Origin: Comamonas badia DSM 17552
Lineage (GTDB): Bacteria > Pseudomonadota > Gammaproteobacteria > Burkholderiales > Burkholderiaceae_C
Assembly: GCF_000484635.1 (NCBI RefSeq)
Contig: NZ_AXVM01000006.1
Span: forward strand, 248,001-312,000
Direction of reading: 5' to 3'
Length of the DNA: 64,000 nucleotides
The position numbers and the translations under genes were made by a program. The notes under the pieces are model-generated. The model was not told the origin of the DNA, searched no databases, and saw only the letters and a program-made list of their open reading frames with translations. Of this stretch, positions 28,608 to 36,438 are shown piece by piece. The first letter of the stretch is position 1; the number at the start of each line of letters is the position of its first letter.

Positions 28608-29028
28608 GGGCGCCTTCGGCGAGCAGGTTCTGAAACGGTTCGCGGCTCTTGAAGCGGTAGGCGCCGAAATCGCGCTCATCGGTGGTCAGGATGCGCCCGT
28701 GCCCCAGGTGCTCCGCCAGCAGCACCAGCGAGCCGTCGGCCAGATCCATGGGCAGGCTGGCGTAGCGCTCCATGAGGTGCGCGAGTCGCTCGGTTTGCGG
28801 CATGTCCCACTGCCACACGGCAATGCCCCCGCCCGCCACGTCGCGCAGCAGGGCGTGCGCTGCATCGGTGCCGATCCAGCGCGTGATCAGGTGCGTGGCC
28901 TCGGTCAGCACGGGCCAGGTGGTCACCCAGCCTTCCTCCTGTGTGGAAAGCGCCCGCGCCGCTCGGGCGTGCCAGGCGTCGTCGGCATCGGCCAGCGCGT
29001 AGAAAAAACCCGCGTCGGCGATGATCAC
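28600..29028 (-). CDS. PIN-domain ribonuclease toxin (VapC-like)
   Basis: 142 residues. PIN-domain acidic residues are visible: Asp5 in MIIADAGFFYAL, Glu in LTEATHL, and the later MDLADGSLV and LTTDERDFGAY. Such toxins cleave RNA. It overlaps its antitoxin gene by 4 bp and the yejE start by 8 bp, so the toxin, antitoxin and yej genes are translationally linked. The insertion of a toxin-antitoxin pair between yejB and yejE is unusual. Confidence 0.85.
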   Translation of the reverse strand: MIIADAGFFYALADADDAWHARAARALSTQEEGWVTTWPVLTEATHLITRWIGTDAAHALLRDVAGGGIAVWQWDMPQTERLAHLMERYASLPMDLADGSLVLLAEHLGHGRILTTDERDFGAYRFKSREPFQNLLAEGAHG

Positions 29029-29348
29029 GCGCCACCTTTGGCAGCCGGGGCACCAGCGGCGAAGGACACTGGATCAGACTCATGCACCGCGGGCGTCCGG
29101 CCCTGGTGCTTGGCGCTCCAGCCCTCGGCCAGCCGCGCCTTGTAATGGCCCGCCACATCGCTGCGGCCGCTGCGGCCCTTGCCGACAAAGGCTGCAAAGT
29201 GCGTCAACCCCACACGCTGTGCGCGCATCTGCTCGTAATAGTGCTGAACGCTGGTGCGCAGCACCTCGCTCACGCCCAGGCCGGTCGCCTCGGCCAGGTA
29301 ATTGAGCTGCTGCTCGGCTTCACCCTCGAAACGTGCGTTGACCCGCAT
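29025..29348 (-). CDS. ribbon-helix-helix antitoxin
   Basis: 107 residues. The N-terminal part, MRVNARFEGEAEQQLNYLAE, continues with TGLGVSEVLRTSVQHYYEQM, a ribbon-helix-helix DNA-binding fold; the C-terminal tail would bind and block the PIN toxin. A GTG one codon earlier is an alternative start. A dyad upstream (29370-29392) is a likely autoregulatory operator. It is first in the pair, 63 bp after yejB. Confidence 0.82.
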   Translation of the reverse strand: MRVNARFEGEAEQQLNYLAEATGLGVSEVLRTSVQHYYEQMRAQRVGLTHFAAFVGKGRSGRSDVAGHYKARLAEGWSAKHQGRTPAVHESDPVSFAAGAPAAKGGA

Positions 29349-29369
29349 CACGGAACTCCTTGGACTTTA

Positions 29370-29392
29370 TTTGTCTTGCATTGTATGACAAA
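29370..29392 (-). promoter_or_regulatory. probable operator of the RHH/PIN toxin-antitoxin pair
   Basis: TTTGTC and GACAAA form a perfect 6-bp dyad with an 11-bp AT-rich spacer, 21 bp before the antitoxin start. The spacer on the minus strand contains ATACAAT, a plausible -10. This layout fits autorepression by an RHH antitoxin. Confidence 0.5.
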
Positions 29393-29411
29393 CGAACGGG
29401 CTGCACGGCGC

Positions 29412-30449
29412 TCAATCAAACTTCACCCGCGGATCGACCCAGACGTAGCACAGGTCGGAGATCAGCTTGGTCACGAGACCGATCAGCGTGAACAGGTACA
29501 GCGTGCCCAGCACCACGGGGTAATCACGCCGGATCACGCTCTCGTACGAAAGCAGCCCCAGTCCGTCGAGCGAGAACAAGGTCTCGATCAGCAGCGAGCC
29601 GGTGAAAAACGCGCCGATGAAGGCCGATGGAAAGCCGGTGACAATGGGAATGAGCGCATTGCGGAACACGTGGCCGTAGAGCACCTGGCGCTCAGACAGG
29701 CCCTTGGCGCGCGCCGTCAGCACGTACTGCTTGCGGATTTCTTCCAGGAAGGCGTTCTTGGTCAGCATCGCGGTGACGGCGAAGCTGCCCGCCACCATCG
29801 CGATCACCGGCAGCGTGATGTGCCAGAGGTAATCGACGATGCGCGCGCCCCAGGTCAGCTCCTCCCAGTTGCTGGACGTGAGCCCGCGCAGCGGAAACCA
29901 CTGCAGTTGCCCGCCAAAAATCACCAGCAGCGCCAGGCCCAGCACGAAGCCCGGAATGGCGTAGCCGATCAGGATCAGGATGGTGGTTGCCAGGTCGAAG
30001 CGCGAGCCCGCGCGCACCGCCTTGGCCACGCCCAGCGGCACCGCCACCAGGTAGCTGATGAAAAAGGTCCAGAGCCCCAGGCTGATCGAAACCGGCATCT
30101 TCTCCTTGATGAGCTGCCACACGTCCTTGTTCTGAAAAAAACTGCGCCCCAGGTCGAAACGCGCAAACTGCCCGAGCATTTTGAAGAAACGCACATGCGC
30201 GGGCTCATCAAAGCCGTAGAGCTTCTTGATCTGCGCGAGGCGCCCCGGGTCCACCCCCTGCGCGCCACGGTAGGCCATGCCCACGCCTTCGCCCCCACCG
30301 CCCTGCCCGGCCATGCCCGCCTTGGCCTCGGCCAGGTACTGCTCCACCGGCCCGCCGGGCACGAACTGGATCACCACGAAGGTGAGCAGCAGCACGCCCA
30401 GCAGCGTGGGCAGCATGAGCAGGATGCGCTTGAGGATGTAGGCGGTCAT
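29412..30449 (-). CDS. yejB: YejB, ABC transporter permease
   Basis: 345 residues. The first membrane segment is ILKRILLMLPTLLGVLLLTF. Five more membrane segments follow, with the permease loop RAKGLSERQVLYGHVFRNAL. A cytoplasmic or periplasmic Gly-rich insert (GMAGQGGGGEG) sits near residue 45. It pairs with YejE. It is separated from yejE by the toxin-antitoxin pair and from yejA by 64 bp that hold a palindromic repeat. Confidence 0.94.
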   Translation of the reverse strand: MTAYILKRILLMLPTLLGVLLLTFVVIQFVPGGPVEQYLAEAKAGMAGQGGGGEGVGMAYRGAQGVDPGRLAQIKKLYGFDEPAHVRFFKMLGQFARFDLGRSFFQNKDVWQLIKEKMPVSISLGLWTFFISYLVAVPLGVAKAVRAGSRFDLATTILILIGYAIPGFVLGLALLVIFGGQLQWFPLRGLTSSNWEELTWGARIVDYLWHITLPVIAMVAGSFAVTAMLTKNAFLEEIRKQYVLTARAKGLSERQVLYGHVFRNALIPIVTGFPSAFIGAFFTGSLLIETLFSLDGLGLLSYESVIRRDYPVVLGTLYLFTLIGLVTKLISDLCYVWVDPRVKFD

Positions 30450-30470
30450 GGCGTCACATTATTCATTTTC

Positions 30471-30517
30471 AAGCAAAAACACCTTCAATCGCTTATGCAG
30501 CAAGCGCAAGCAGCTAT
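30471..30517. repeat. palindromic repeat that provides the yejA stop codon
   Basis: On the minus strand it reads ATAGCTGCTTGCGC, a 9-base spacer, then AAGCGATTG and GTTTTTGCTT. It matches the copy at 35034-35083 almost base for base in both halves. The TAG of its first bases is the stop codon of yejA, so the element has fused to the end of that gene. Confidence 0.7.
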
Positions 30518-32313
30518 GGTTTTTTCGACCACCAGGTATCCACCGCCCACATCTCCCCCGGCGAGTACGGCGGCACCACGTCGGGTTTTGCCAGGCGCCA
30601 GCCGTCGTACACCATGCGGTGCGTGCTGGCCGACCATTGCGGAATCAGGTAGTACTCGGCGGCCATGATGCGGTCGAGCGCGTGGCAGGCGGGCAGCAGC
30701 CCAGCCAGCGACTTGGCCGAGACCATGGCCTGGATCATCGCGTCCACCGCCGGGTTTTTCACCCCGGCGAAATTGCCCGAATCTTCCTGATCGGCCGCCT
30801 TGCTGCCAAACAGATCGGCAAACTCCTGCCCCGGGTTGTTCGTGCCCTGAAAGGCGATGGTGGTGATGTCGAAGTCGAACTTCTGCAGCCGCTGCTGGTA
30901 GAGCGCGAAATCGACCGAGCGGAAGTTCAGCGCGATGCCCAGCTTGGCCAGGTTGTGCTGCCACGAGAAGATGGTGCGCACGCCGCCCTCGCTGCTGTCC
31001 ATGTATTCAAGCACGAAGGGCTCGCCTTGCGCGTTCTTGAGCACACCGTCCTGCACCTCCCAGCCGGCCTCCTTGAGCAGTTTTTGCGCCTGCCGCAGAT
31101 GCTCGCGCAACACCATGGGGCTTTCGGTCACCGGGGGTTCCACCATGGGGCCGAACGCTGCCTTGGGCAGCTCGGCGCGCCAGGGATCGAGCAAGGCCAG
31201 TTCCGCTGCGGTGGGCTCGCCATGCGTTTCGCAGCGGGTGTTGCCGAACAGGCCATGCACGCGCTGGTAGGCGCCGTAGAAGAGCTGGCGGTTCATCCAC
31301 TCGTAATCGAACGCCAGGCCCAGCGCCTCGCGCACGCGCCGGTCCTGCAGCTGCGGGCGGCGGGTGTTGAGCACATAGCTCTGAAAGCCGGTCGGCAGCT
31401 TGTTCTTGAACTCGGCCTTCACCAGTTCGCCGGTATCGAAGCGCTTGCCGTTCACGCGCCGCGCCCAGTCGCCGGCGCTGAAGAAGCGCATCAGGTCGAA
31501 TTCGCCGGCCTTGAGCGCCTCCAGCCGCGCGGTGTTGTCCTTGTAGATCTTGACCTCGATGCGGCCGAAATTGGCCGTGCCGCGCCGAACCGGCAGATCG
31601 CGCGCCCAATAGTCAGCGTCGAGCACGTAGGTGATGTCCTTGCCGAAGTTCACCGGGCCGATCCTGTACGGCCCGCTGCCGATGGGCGTGTCCATCACCA
31701 CCTGGTCGAAGGTCTTGCCCGCGCCCCAGTCGCGGCTGAAGATGGGCAGCCCCCCCACCGTCAGCGGCAGCTCGCGGTTGGGCGCCTTGAAGCGAAAGCG
31801 CACGGTGCGCGCATCCAGCACGTCGCAGCCGTCCACCTCGTAGAGCATGGTCCTGTAGCCCGGCGAGACGTAGGGGCCGATCAGCGTCTCGTAGGTGTAT
31901 TTGACATCCTCCGCCGTGACCGGCTTGCCGTCGTGAAAGCGCGCCTCGCGCCGCAGGCGGAAGGTGGCGGACAGGCCATCGGGCGCGACGCTCACGTCCT
32001 CGGCCAGCAGCCCGTAGCCAGTCGCCGTCTCATCGAGCGAGCCGGTGAGCAGCGTATCGAACATCAGCGCGCTCAGGTACGCCGGCGCACTGCCGCGGAT
32101 GGTGAAGGGGTTGTATTTGTCGAAGGTGGAGGCGCGCGAATTGCTCACCAGGCGCAAGGTGCCGCCCTTGGGCGCATCCGGGTTCGCATAGGGGAAATGC
32201 GTGAAATCCGCCGGCTCCTTCACATCGCCCCAGAGCGCATAGGCGTAGTCGGCGCGCACGGGCAAGGCCAGCACCAGCACCGCCAACAGAAGGAATCGTC
32301 GCAAACCTCGCAT
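30514..32313 (-). CDS. yejA: YejA, periplasmic solute-binding protein
   Basis: 599 residues. The signal peptide ([21 protein letters not shown]) is followed by a family 5 extracellular binding protein fold; [20 protein letters not shown] and [20 protein letters not shown] are typical. It captures peptides or microcin C-like ligands for YejBEF. ATG 32313 was chosen because the signal starts there; an ATG five codons upstream is possible. Divergent from fabI. Confidence 0.93.
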   Translation of the reverse strand: MRGLRRFLLLAVLVLALPVRADYAYALWGDVKEPADFTHFPYANPDAPKGGTLRLVSNSRASTFDKYNPFTIRGSAPAYLSALMFDTLLTGSLDETATGYGLLAEDVSVAPDGLSATFRLRREARFHDGKPVTAEDVKYTYETLIGPYVSPGYRTMLYEVDGCDVLDARTVRFRFKAPNRELPLTVGGLPIFSRDWGAGKTFDQVVMDTPIGSGPYRIGPVNFGKDITYVLDADYWARDLPVRRGTANFGRIEVKIYKDNTARLEALKAGEFDLMRFFSAGDWARRVNGKRFDTGELVKAEFKNKLPTGFQSYVLNTRRPQLQDRRVREALGLAFDYEWMNRQLFYGAYQRVHGLFGNTRCETHGEPTAAELALLDPWRAELPKAAFGPMVEPPVTESPMVLREHLRQAQKLLKEAGWEVQDGVLKNAQGEPFVLEYMDSSEGGVRTIFSWQHNLAKLGIALNFRSVDFALYQQRLQKFDFDITTIAFQGTNNPGQEFADLFGSKAADQEDSGNFAGVKNPAVDAMIQAMVSAKSLAGLLPACHALDRIMAAEYYLIPQWSASTHRMVYDGWRLAKPDVVPPYSPGEMWAVDTWWSKKP

Positions 32314-32357
32314 GCGACAATTCTGCATTACCCCGAACCCGATTCAGGAGAACGACA

Positions 32358-33158
32358 ATGGGTTTTCTCGCAGGCAAGAAGCTGCTCATCACCGGCGTGC
32401 TGTCCAACCGCTCGATTGCCTACGGCATCGCCCGCGCCTGCCACCAGCAGGGGGCGGAGCTGGCCTTCAGCTACGTGGGTGAGCGCTTCAAGGACCGCAT
32501 CACCGAATTTGCCGCAGATTTCAATTCCAGGCTGGTGTTCGATTGCGACGTGGGCGATGACGCGCAGATCGATCGGCTCTTTACCGACTTGCACGCCGCC
32601 TGGGGCCAGTTCGACGGCCTGGTGCATTCCATCGGCTTTGCGCCGCGCGAGGCGATCGCGGGCAACTTCTTCGACGGTCTCTCGCGTGAGAACTACCGCA
32701 TCGCGCACGACATCAGCGCCTACAGCTTTGCGGCGCTGGCCAAGGGGGCGCTGCCGTATCTGAACGACCAATCCGCGCTGCTCACGCTGACCTACCTGGG
32801 CGCGCTGCGCACCATCCCCAACTACAACACCATGGGTCTGGCCAAGGCCAGTCTGGAAGCCAGCGTGCGCTATCTGGCCGAGGCCATGGGCCGCACGCCC
32901 GACGGCCGCGCGATCCGCGTGAACGGCATCTCGGCGGGCCCGATCAAGACACTGGCGGCCAGCGGCATCAAGGATTTCGGCAAGTTGCTGGGCCGCGTGG
33001 CCGACGCCGCGCCACTGCGACGCAACGTGACGATAGAAGACGTGGGCAACGTCGCCGCCTTTCTGCTGAGCAACCTGGCCAGCGGCGTGACGGCCGAGAT
33101 CACCTACGTGGACGGCGGCTTCAGCCAGACGGCCGGCCTCTCCGCCGACCAGGTGTAG
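32358..33158 (+). CDS. fabI: enoyl-[acyl-carrier-protein] reductase (NADH)
   Basis: 266 residues, the usual FabI length. The nucleotide-binding region is [13 protein letters not shown], the catalytic Tyr-x6-Lys is in YNTMGLAK, and [14 protein letters not shown] forms the substrate flap. It performs the last reduction of each fatty acid elongation cycle. AGGAGAACGACA precedes the ATG. It converges with cheV, with only 10 bp between the stops. Confidence 0.96.
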   Translation: MGFLAGKKLLITGVLSNRSIAYGIARACHQQGAELAFSYVGERFKDRITEFAADFNSRLVFDCDVGDDAQIDRLFTDLHAAWGQFDGLVHSIGFAPREAIAGNFFDGLSRENYRIAHDISAYSFAALAKGALPYLNDQSALLTLTYLGALRTIPNYNTMGLAKASLEASVRYLAEAMGRTPDGRAIRVNGISAGPIKTLAASGIKDFGKLLGRVADAAPLRRNVTIEDVGNVAAFLLSNLASGVTAEITYVDGGFSQTAGLSADQV

Positions 33159-33168
33159 AGCGCCCCGG

Positions 33169-34146
33169 TCAGGCAGACGCGCTGGCGGCCACCGCGCCAC
33201 GGATGGCATTGGCCAGCTCGGTGGCCTCGAACTTGGCCACGTAGCCGTTTGCCCCCACCTTGCGCACCAGATCCTCGTTGGTCGTGCCCGAGAGCGAGGA
33301 ATGGATCAGCACCGGCAGCCGCGCGAAGCGCGGATCCTGCTTGATGTTGCGCGTGAGCGTGAAGCCATCCATCTCGGGCATTTCCAGGTCGGTCAGCACC
33401 AGGCCGACCTTGTCGGAAATGCTCTTGCCTTCTTCCTCGGCCACCTCGAACAGCGCGTTGAGCCGCTCCCAGGCTTCCTTGCCGGATTTCACGATCTCGT
33501 AGGAGGCCGACAGCGCCTTGAGCTCCTGCTCCAGCAGCGAGCGCGCGACAAAGGAGTCATCGGCCGCCAGCACGATGGCATCGCCGCGCATCTGCAGCTT
33601 GGCGCCGAGCTTCTTGCCCTGCACCGTGTGCCGGTCGCTTTCCGGCGTGACCATCTGCACGATGGCCTCCACGTCCAGCACCTGCGCCAGGTGCTGCTTG
33701 CCATTGGCATCGGGATCGAGCCGCGCAAAGCTCGTCACCAACGACTTGGCATTGCCGCTGGCCTCGGCCGGAATCACCTGGCTCCAGTTCAGGCGCGCGA
33801 TGTCCTCGACGGATTCCACCGCGAAGGCCTGTACCGAGCGGGCGTACTCCGTCACCAGCAGGATGTTGAGCCCCGTCTCGGGCTTGCAGCCGACGATGGC
33901 GGGCAGGTCAAACACCGGAATCACCTGCCCGCGCAGGTTGACCACGCCGAGCGAGAGCTTGTCCGCCCCCACCACCGGCGTGATCTGCGGCATGGCCATG
34001 ATCTCGCGGATCTTGAAAACGTTGATGCCGAACAGCTCGGATTGGCCCAGGGCGTTGTCCTTGCCCAGGCGGAACATGAGCATCTCGAACTTGTTCGAAC
34101 CGGCCAGATTGGTGCGTTCATCGACGTCGGACTGGTGTTTTGCCAT
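33169..34146 (-). CDS. cheV: CheV, CheW-receiver chemotaxis coupling protein
   Basis: 325 residues. A CheW-like domain (about 18-165; FGINVFKIREIMAMP, VVNLRGQVIPVFDL) is joined to a receiver domain with acidic Asp196/197 and phospho-acceptor Asp253 in LVLTDLEMPEMDG. CheV couples chemoreceptors to CheA and is tuned by phosphorylation. No other chemotaxis gene is nearby, which is common for cheV. Confidence 0.93.
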   Translation of the reverse strand: MAKHQSDVDERTNLAGSNKFEMLMFRLGKDNALGQSELFGINVFKIREIMAMPQITPVVGADKLSLGVVNLRGQVIPVFDLPAIVGCKPETGLNILLVTEYARSVQAFAVESVEDIARLNWSQVIPAEASGNAKSLVTSFARLDPDANGKQHLAQVLDVEAIVQMVTPESDRHTVQGKKLGAKLQMRGDAIVLAADDSFVARSLLEQELKALSASYEIVKSGKEAWERLNALFEVAEEEGKSISDKVGLVLTDLEMPEMDGFTLTRNIKQDPRFARLPVLIHSSLSGTTNEDLVRKVGANGYVAKFEATELANAIRGAVAASASA

Positions 34147-34192
34147 GGTGGGTCATCCTCTGCTGCCTGCTGCAGTGCAGACTGCAACCATT

Positions 34193-35560
34193 CTATAAGC
34201 CGCCCGCCGCGATGGGGGCATCCGCAACGCCGGATTGCCCCTGGCCGTCGCGCAGGTGCCGCAGCACCCCCTGCGCCGCACGCACGCCGCTGGCCAGGCA
34301 GGCCGTCAGCAGATAGCCGCCCGTCGGCGCCTCCCAGTCCAGCATCTCGCCGGCGCAAAAAATGCCCGGCGCGGCGCGCAATTGCAGATCGGCGGTGAGC
34401 GAGGCAAGGCGCACCCCACCCGCGCTGCTGATCGCCTCCGCCACCGGCCGCGGCGCCCGCAGTGTGACGGGCAGCGCCTGCAGGGCGGCCGCCAGCTGCG
34501 CCGGCGCATGCAGTTGCTCGGCCGAAAGCAACTCATGCAGCAGCGCGCCATGCACCGGCTGCAGACCGAGCCGGCTCCTGAGGTGCGACGACAGGCTGCG
34601 GCTGCCGCGCGGGTGCGCCACCGCCGCCGCCACCTGCTCGCTGGTGCGGCCCGGCAGCAGGTTCAGGTGCAGCGTGGCCTGGCCGCGCGCGGCGATTTCG
34701 TCGCGCAACAGGCTGCTGGCGGCGTAGATCAGGCTGCCCTCCACGCCCGTGGCCGTCAGCACGAACTCGCCGCGGCGCGCAAAGCGCCGGCCGCGGCTGT
34801 CGGTGAACGACAGCTCCACGTTCCGCAAAGGTGTACCGGCAAAGCGCTCGGCCAGGTAGGGCGACCAGCCCACGTCGAAGCCGCAGTTCGCCGGCGCCAG
34901 CGGCGCCACATCCGCCCCCGCCTGCGCCAGCCAGGGCGCCCAGGCGCCGTCCGAGCCCAGGCGCGGCCAGCTTGCGCCGCCCAGCGCGAGCACCGCCGCG
35001 TGCGGCTGCACGGTGATGGCACCGACGGGAGTCTCAAAGCAAAACAGACCAATATCGCTTGACTGGTCTGCGCAAGCAGCTATCGAATTGAAAGCATTCG
35101 CGCCCCAACCCACCCAGCGGTGCCGCATGTGAAAGCGCACCGGCGCCGCCCCCGGCGCCGTGGGGTGGCGCAGCCGCTGCAGCCAGGCGCGCAGCAGCGG
35201 CGCGGCCTTCATCTCGGTCGGGAACACGCGGCCAGAGCTGCCCACGAAGGTCTGCACGCCCAACTCCGCCGCCCAGTCACGCACCGCTTGCGGACCGAAG
35301 TCGCGCAGCCAGCCGGCCACCGCGTCGGCCGCGCCCGGCTCGCCGTCGCCCTGGCGAAAGCGGTTGATGAAAGGTGTCAGCGGCTCGGAGTGCGTCAGGT
35401 TCAAGCCTCCGCGCCCGGCCAGCAGAAACTTGCGCCCCGCCGAGGGCATGGCGTCGAACACCGCCACCGCCACCCCGGCGCGCGACAGCACCTCGGCCGC
35501 CATCAGGCCGGCGGGGCCGGCGCCGATGACTGCGACGGGATGAAGATCGGCGGGAAACAT
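34193..35560 (-). CDS. HI0933/BaiN-family NAD(P)/FAD-dependent flavoprotein
   Basis: 455 residues. The dinucleotide-binding motif is VIGAGPAGLMAAEVLSRAG, followed by the family signature GRKFLLAGRGGLNLTHSE. A second FAD contact, FCAGEMLDWEAPTGGYLLT, lies near the C-terminus. The substrate is unknown. Residues about 156-176 (AFNSIAACADQ, then SSDIGLFCF) coincide with a palindromic repeat at 35034-35083 and interrupt what is otherwise a normal family sequence, so this looks like a repeat-derived peptide insertion that kept the frame open. Confidence 0.87.
   Translation of the reverse strand: MFPADLHPVAVIGAGPAGLMAAEVLSRAGVAVAVFDAMPSAGRKFLLAGRGGLNLTHSEPLTPFINRFRQGDGEPGAADAVAGWLRDFGPQAVRDWAAELGVQTFVGSSGRVFPTEMKAAPLLRAWLQRLRHPTAPGAAPVRFHMRHRWVGWGANAFNSIAACADQSSDIGLFCFETPVGAITVQPHAAVLALGGASWPRLGSDGAWAPWLAQAGADVAPLAPANCGFDVGWSPYLAERFAGTPLRNVELSFTDSRGRRFARRGEFVLTATGVEGSLIYAASSLLRDEIAARGQATLHLNLLPGRTSEQVAAAVAHPRGSRSLSSHLRSRLGLQPVHGALLHELLSAEQLHAPAQLAAALQALPVTLRAPRPVAEAISSAGGVRLASLTADLQLRAAPGIFCAGEMLDWEAPTGGYLLTACLASGVRAAQGVLRHLRDGQGQSGVADAPIAAGGL
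35034..35083. repeat. palindromic repeat inserted in frame in the flavoprotein gene
   Basis: On the minus strand it reads ATAGCTGCTTGCGC, a 9-base spacer, AAGCGATATTGG and TGTTTTGCTTTGA. It shares both halves with the copy at 30471-30517. It is visibly richer in A and T than the surrounding gene. It encodes about 16 residues. Confidence 0.7.
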
Positions 35561-35604
35561 GGTTGCAGTGCAATCAAAGAAATGCTGCGATTGTGTCTGA
35601 TTTG

Positions 35605-35633
35605 TCCATTTTGAATATTTCGTCCAAAATGGA
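35605..35633 (+). promoter_or_regulatory. probable operator of the Phd/PIN toxin-antitoxin pair
   Basis: TCCATTTTG and CAAAATGGA form a perfect 9-bp dyad with an 11-bp AT-rich spacer (centres 20 bp, two helical turns, apart), ending 23 bp before the antitoxin start. This suits cooperative binding by Phd/YefM-type antitoxins. Confidence 0.65.
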
Positions 35634-35656
35634 TGGTCAATTCATGGAGTACCGAG

Positions 35657-35914
35657 ATGCGCACCGTCCCCGCCAGTGAAGCCAAGCAAGCCTTTGCCAG
35701 CGTGCTTGACACGGCCATGCACGAGCCTGTACTGATCCAGCGCCAGAAACGCGACGTGGCCGTGGTGCTGTCGATGGCCGAGTACGAGCGGCTGACCCGG
35801 CTCAACGTCGCGGAATTCCAGCGCTTCTGCGACCAGATCGGCGAGCGCGCAACTCGCGAAGGCCTGGACGATGCAGCGCTGGCGGAGTTGCTGGACGAAA
35901 CCAGCGGCGACTGA
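35657..35914 (+). CDS. Phd/YefM-family antitoxin
   Basis: 85 residues. The N-terminal Phd DNA-binding fold reads MRTVPASEAKQAFASVLDTA followed by PVLIQRQKRDVAVVLSMAEYERL. The acidic C-terminal tail would neutralise the toxin. GGAG lies 8 bases before the ATG at 35657, which decides the start over an in-frame codon at 35633 that sits inside the operator. The PIN toxin gene follows after 7 bp. Confidence 0.88.
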   Translation: MRTVPASEAKQAFASVLDTAMHEPVLIQRQKRDVAVVLSMAEYERLTRLNVAEFQRFCDQIGERATREGLDDAALAELLDETSGD

Positions 35915-35921
35915 CGCAGCC

Positions 35922-36359
35922 ATGCGCGAACTGCGCCGCTACGTTGTCGACACCAACGTCCTGCTGAGCCGCCTGCTGGTGCCGAGCGGCGTGGCCGGGC
36001 GCGCAGTGGACAAAGCGCTGGCCGAAGGCGTGCTGCTGATGTCCGACGCCACTCTTGCCGAACTGGCACGCGTGCTCTCACGCCCCAAGTTTGACCGCTA
36101 CCTCTCGATCGACGAGCGTCAGCAATTCCTGCGCCTGCTGGGCGGCGTTGCGCGCATCGTGCCTATCCACCATCGCGTCACCGCCTGCCGCGACCCCAAG
36201 GACGACATGTTTTTGCACGTTGCGCTCAATGGCGAGGCGCACGCGCTGATCAGCGGCGATCGGGACCTGCTGGTGTTGCATGAGGCTTTTGAGGGCAGCC
36301 ACGGGCTGCCGATTTTGTCGCCGGCGCAGTTCCTGGCTTCGCCTTTGGAGCCCCAATAG
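35922..36359 (+). CDS. PIN-domain toxin of the COG1569 type
   Basis: 145 residues. PIN acidic residues are in YVVDTNVLLSRLL, SDATLAELARVL, CRDPKDDMFLHVAL and ISGDRDLL. The pattern and length fit the family of putative PIN toxins paired with Phd-like antitoxins. It should cleave RNA when the antitoxin is degraded. It is followed 79 bp later by the NACHT-nuclease gene on the same strand; the two may share a transcript. Confidence 0.87.
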   Translation: MRELRRYVVDTNVLLSRLLVPSGVAGRAVDKALAEGVLLMSDATLAELARVLSRPKFDRYLSIDERQQFLRLLGGVARIVPIHHRVTACRDPKDDMFLHVALNGEAHALISGDRDLLVLHEAFEGSHGLPILSPAQFLASPLEPQ

Positions 36360-36438
36360 CAAGAAATATGAGGCTCCCCGGCCAACTGGATCGCGAGACA
36401 CCAAAACTCGATTTCAGTTTTGCGCCCTGTACATCGAC

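Noticed and set aside
30448-32763. 771-codon open frame antisense to yejA and running into fabI
   Set aside because: Low-complexity shadow of yejA; no start signal or domain.
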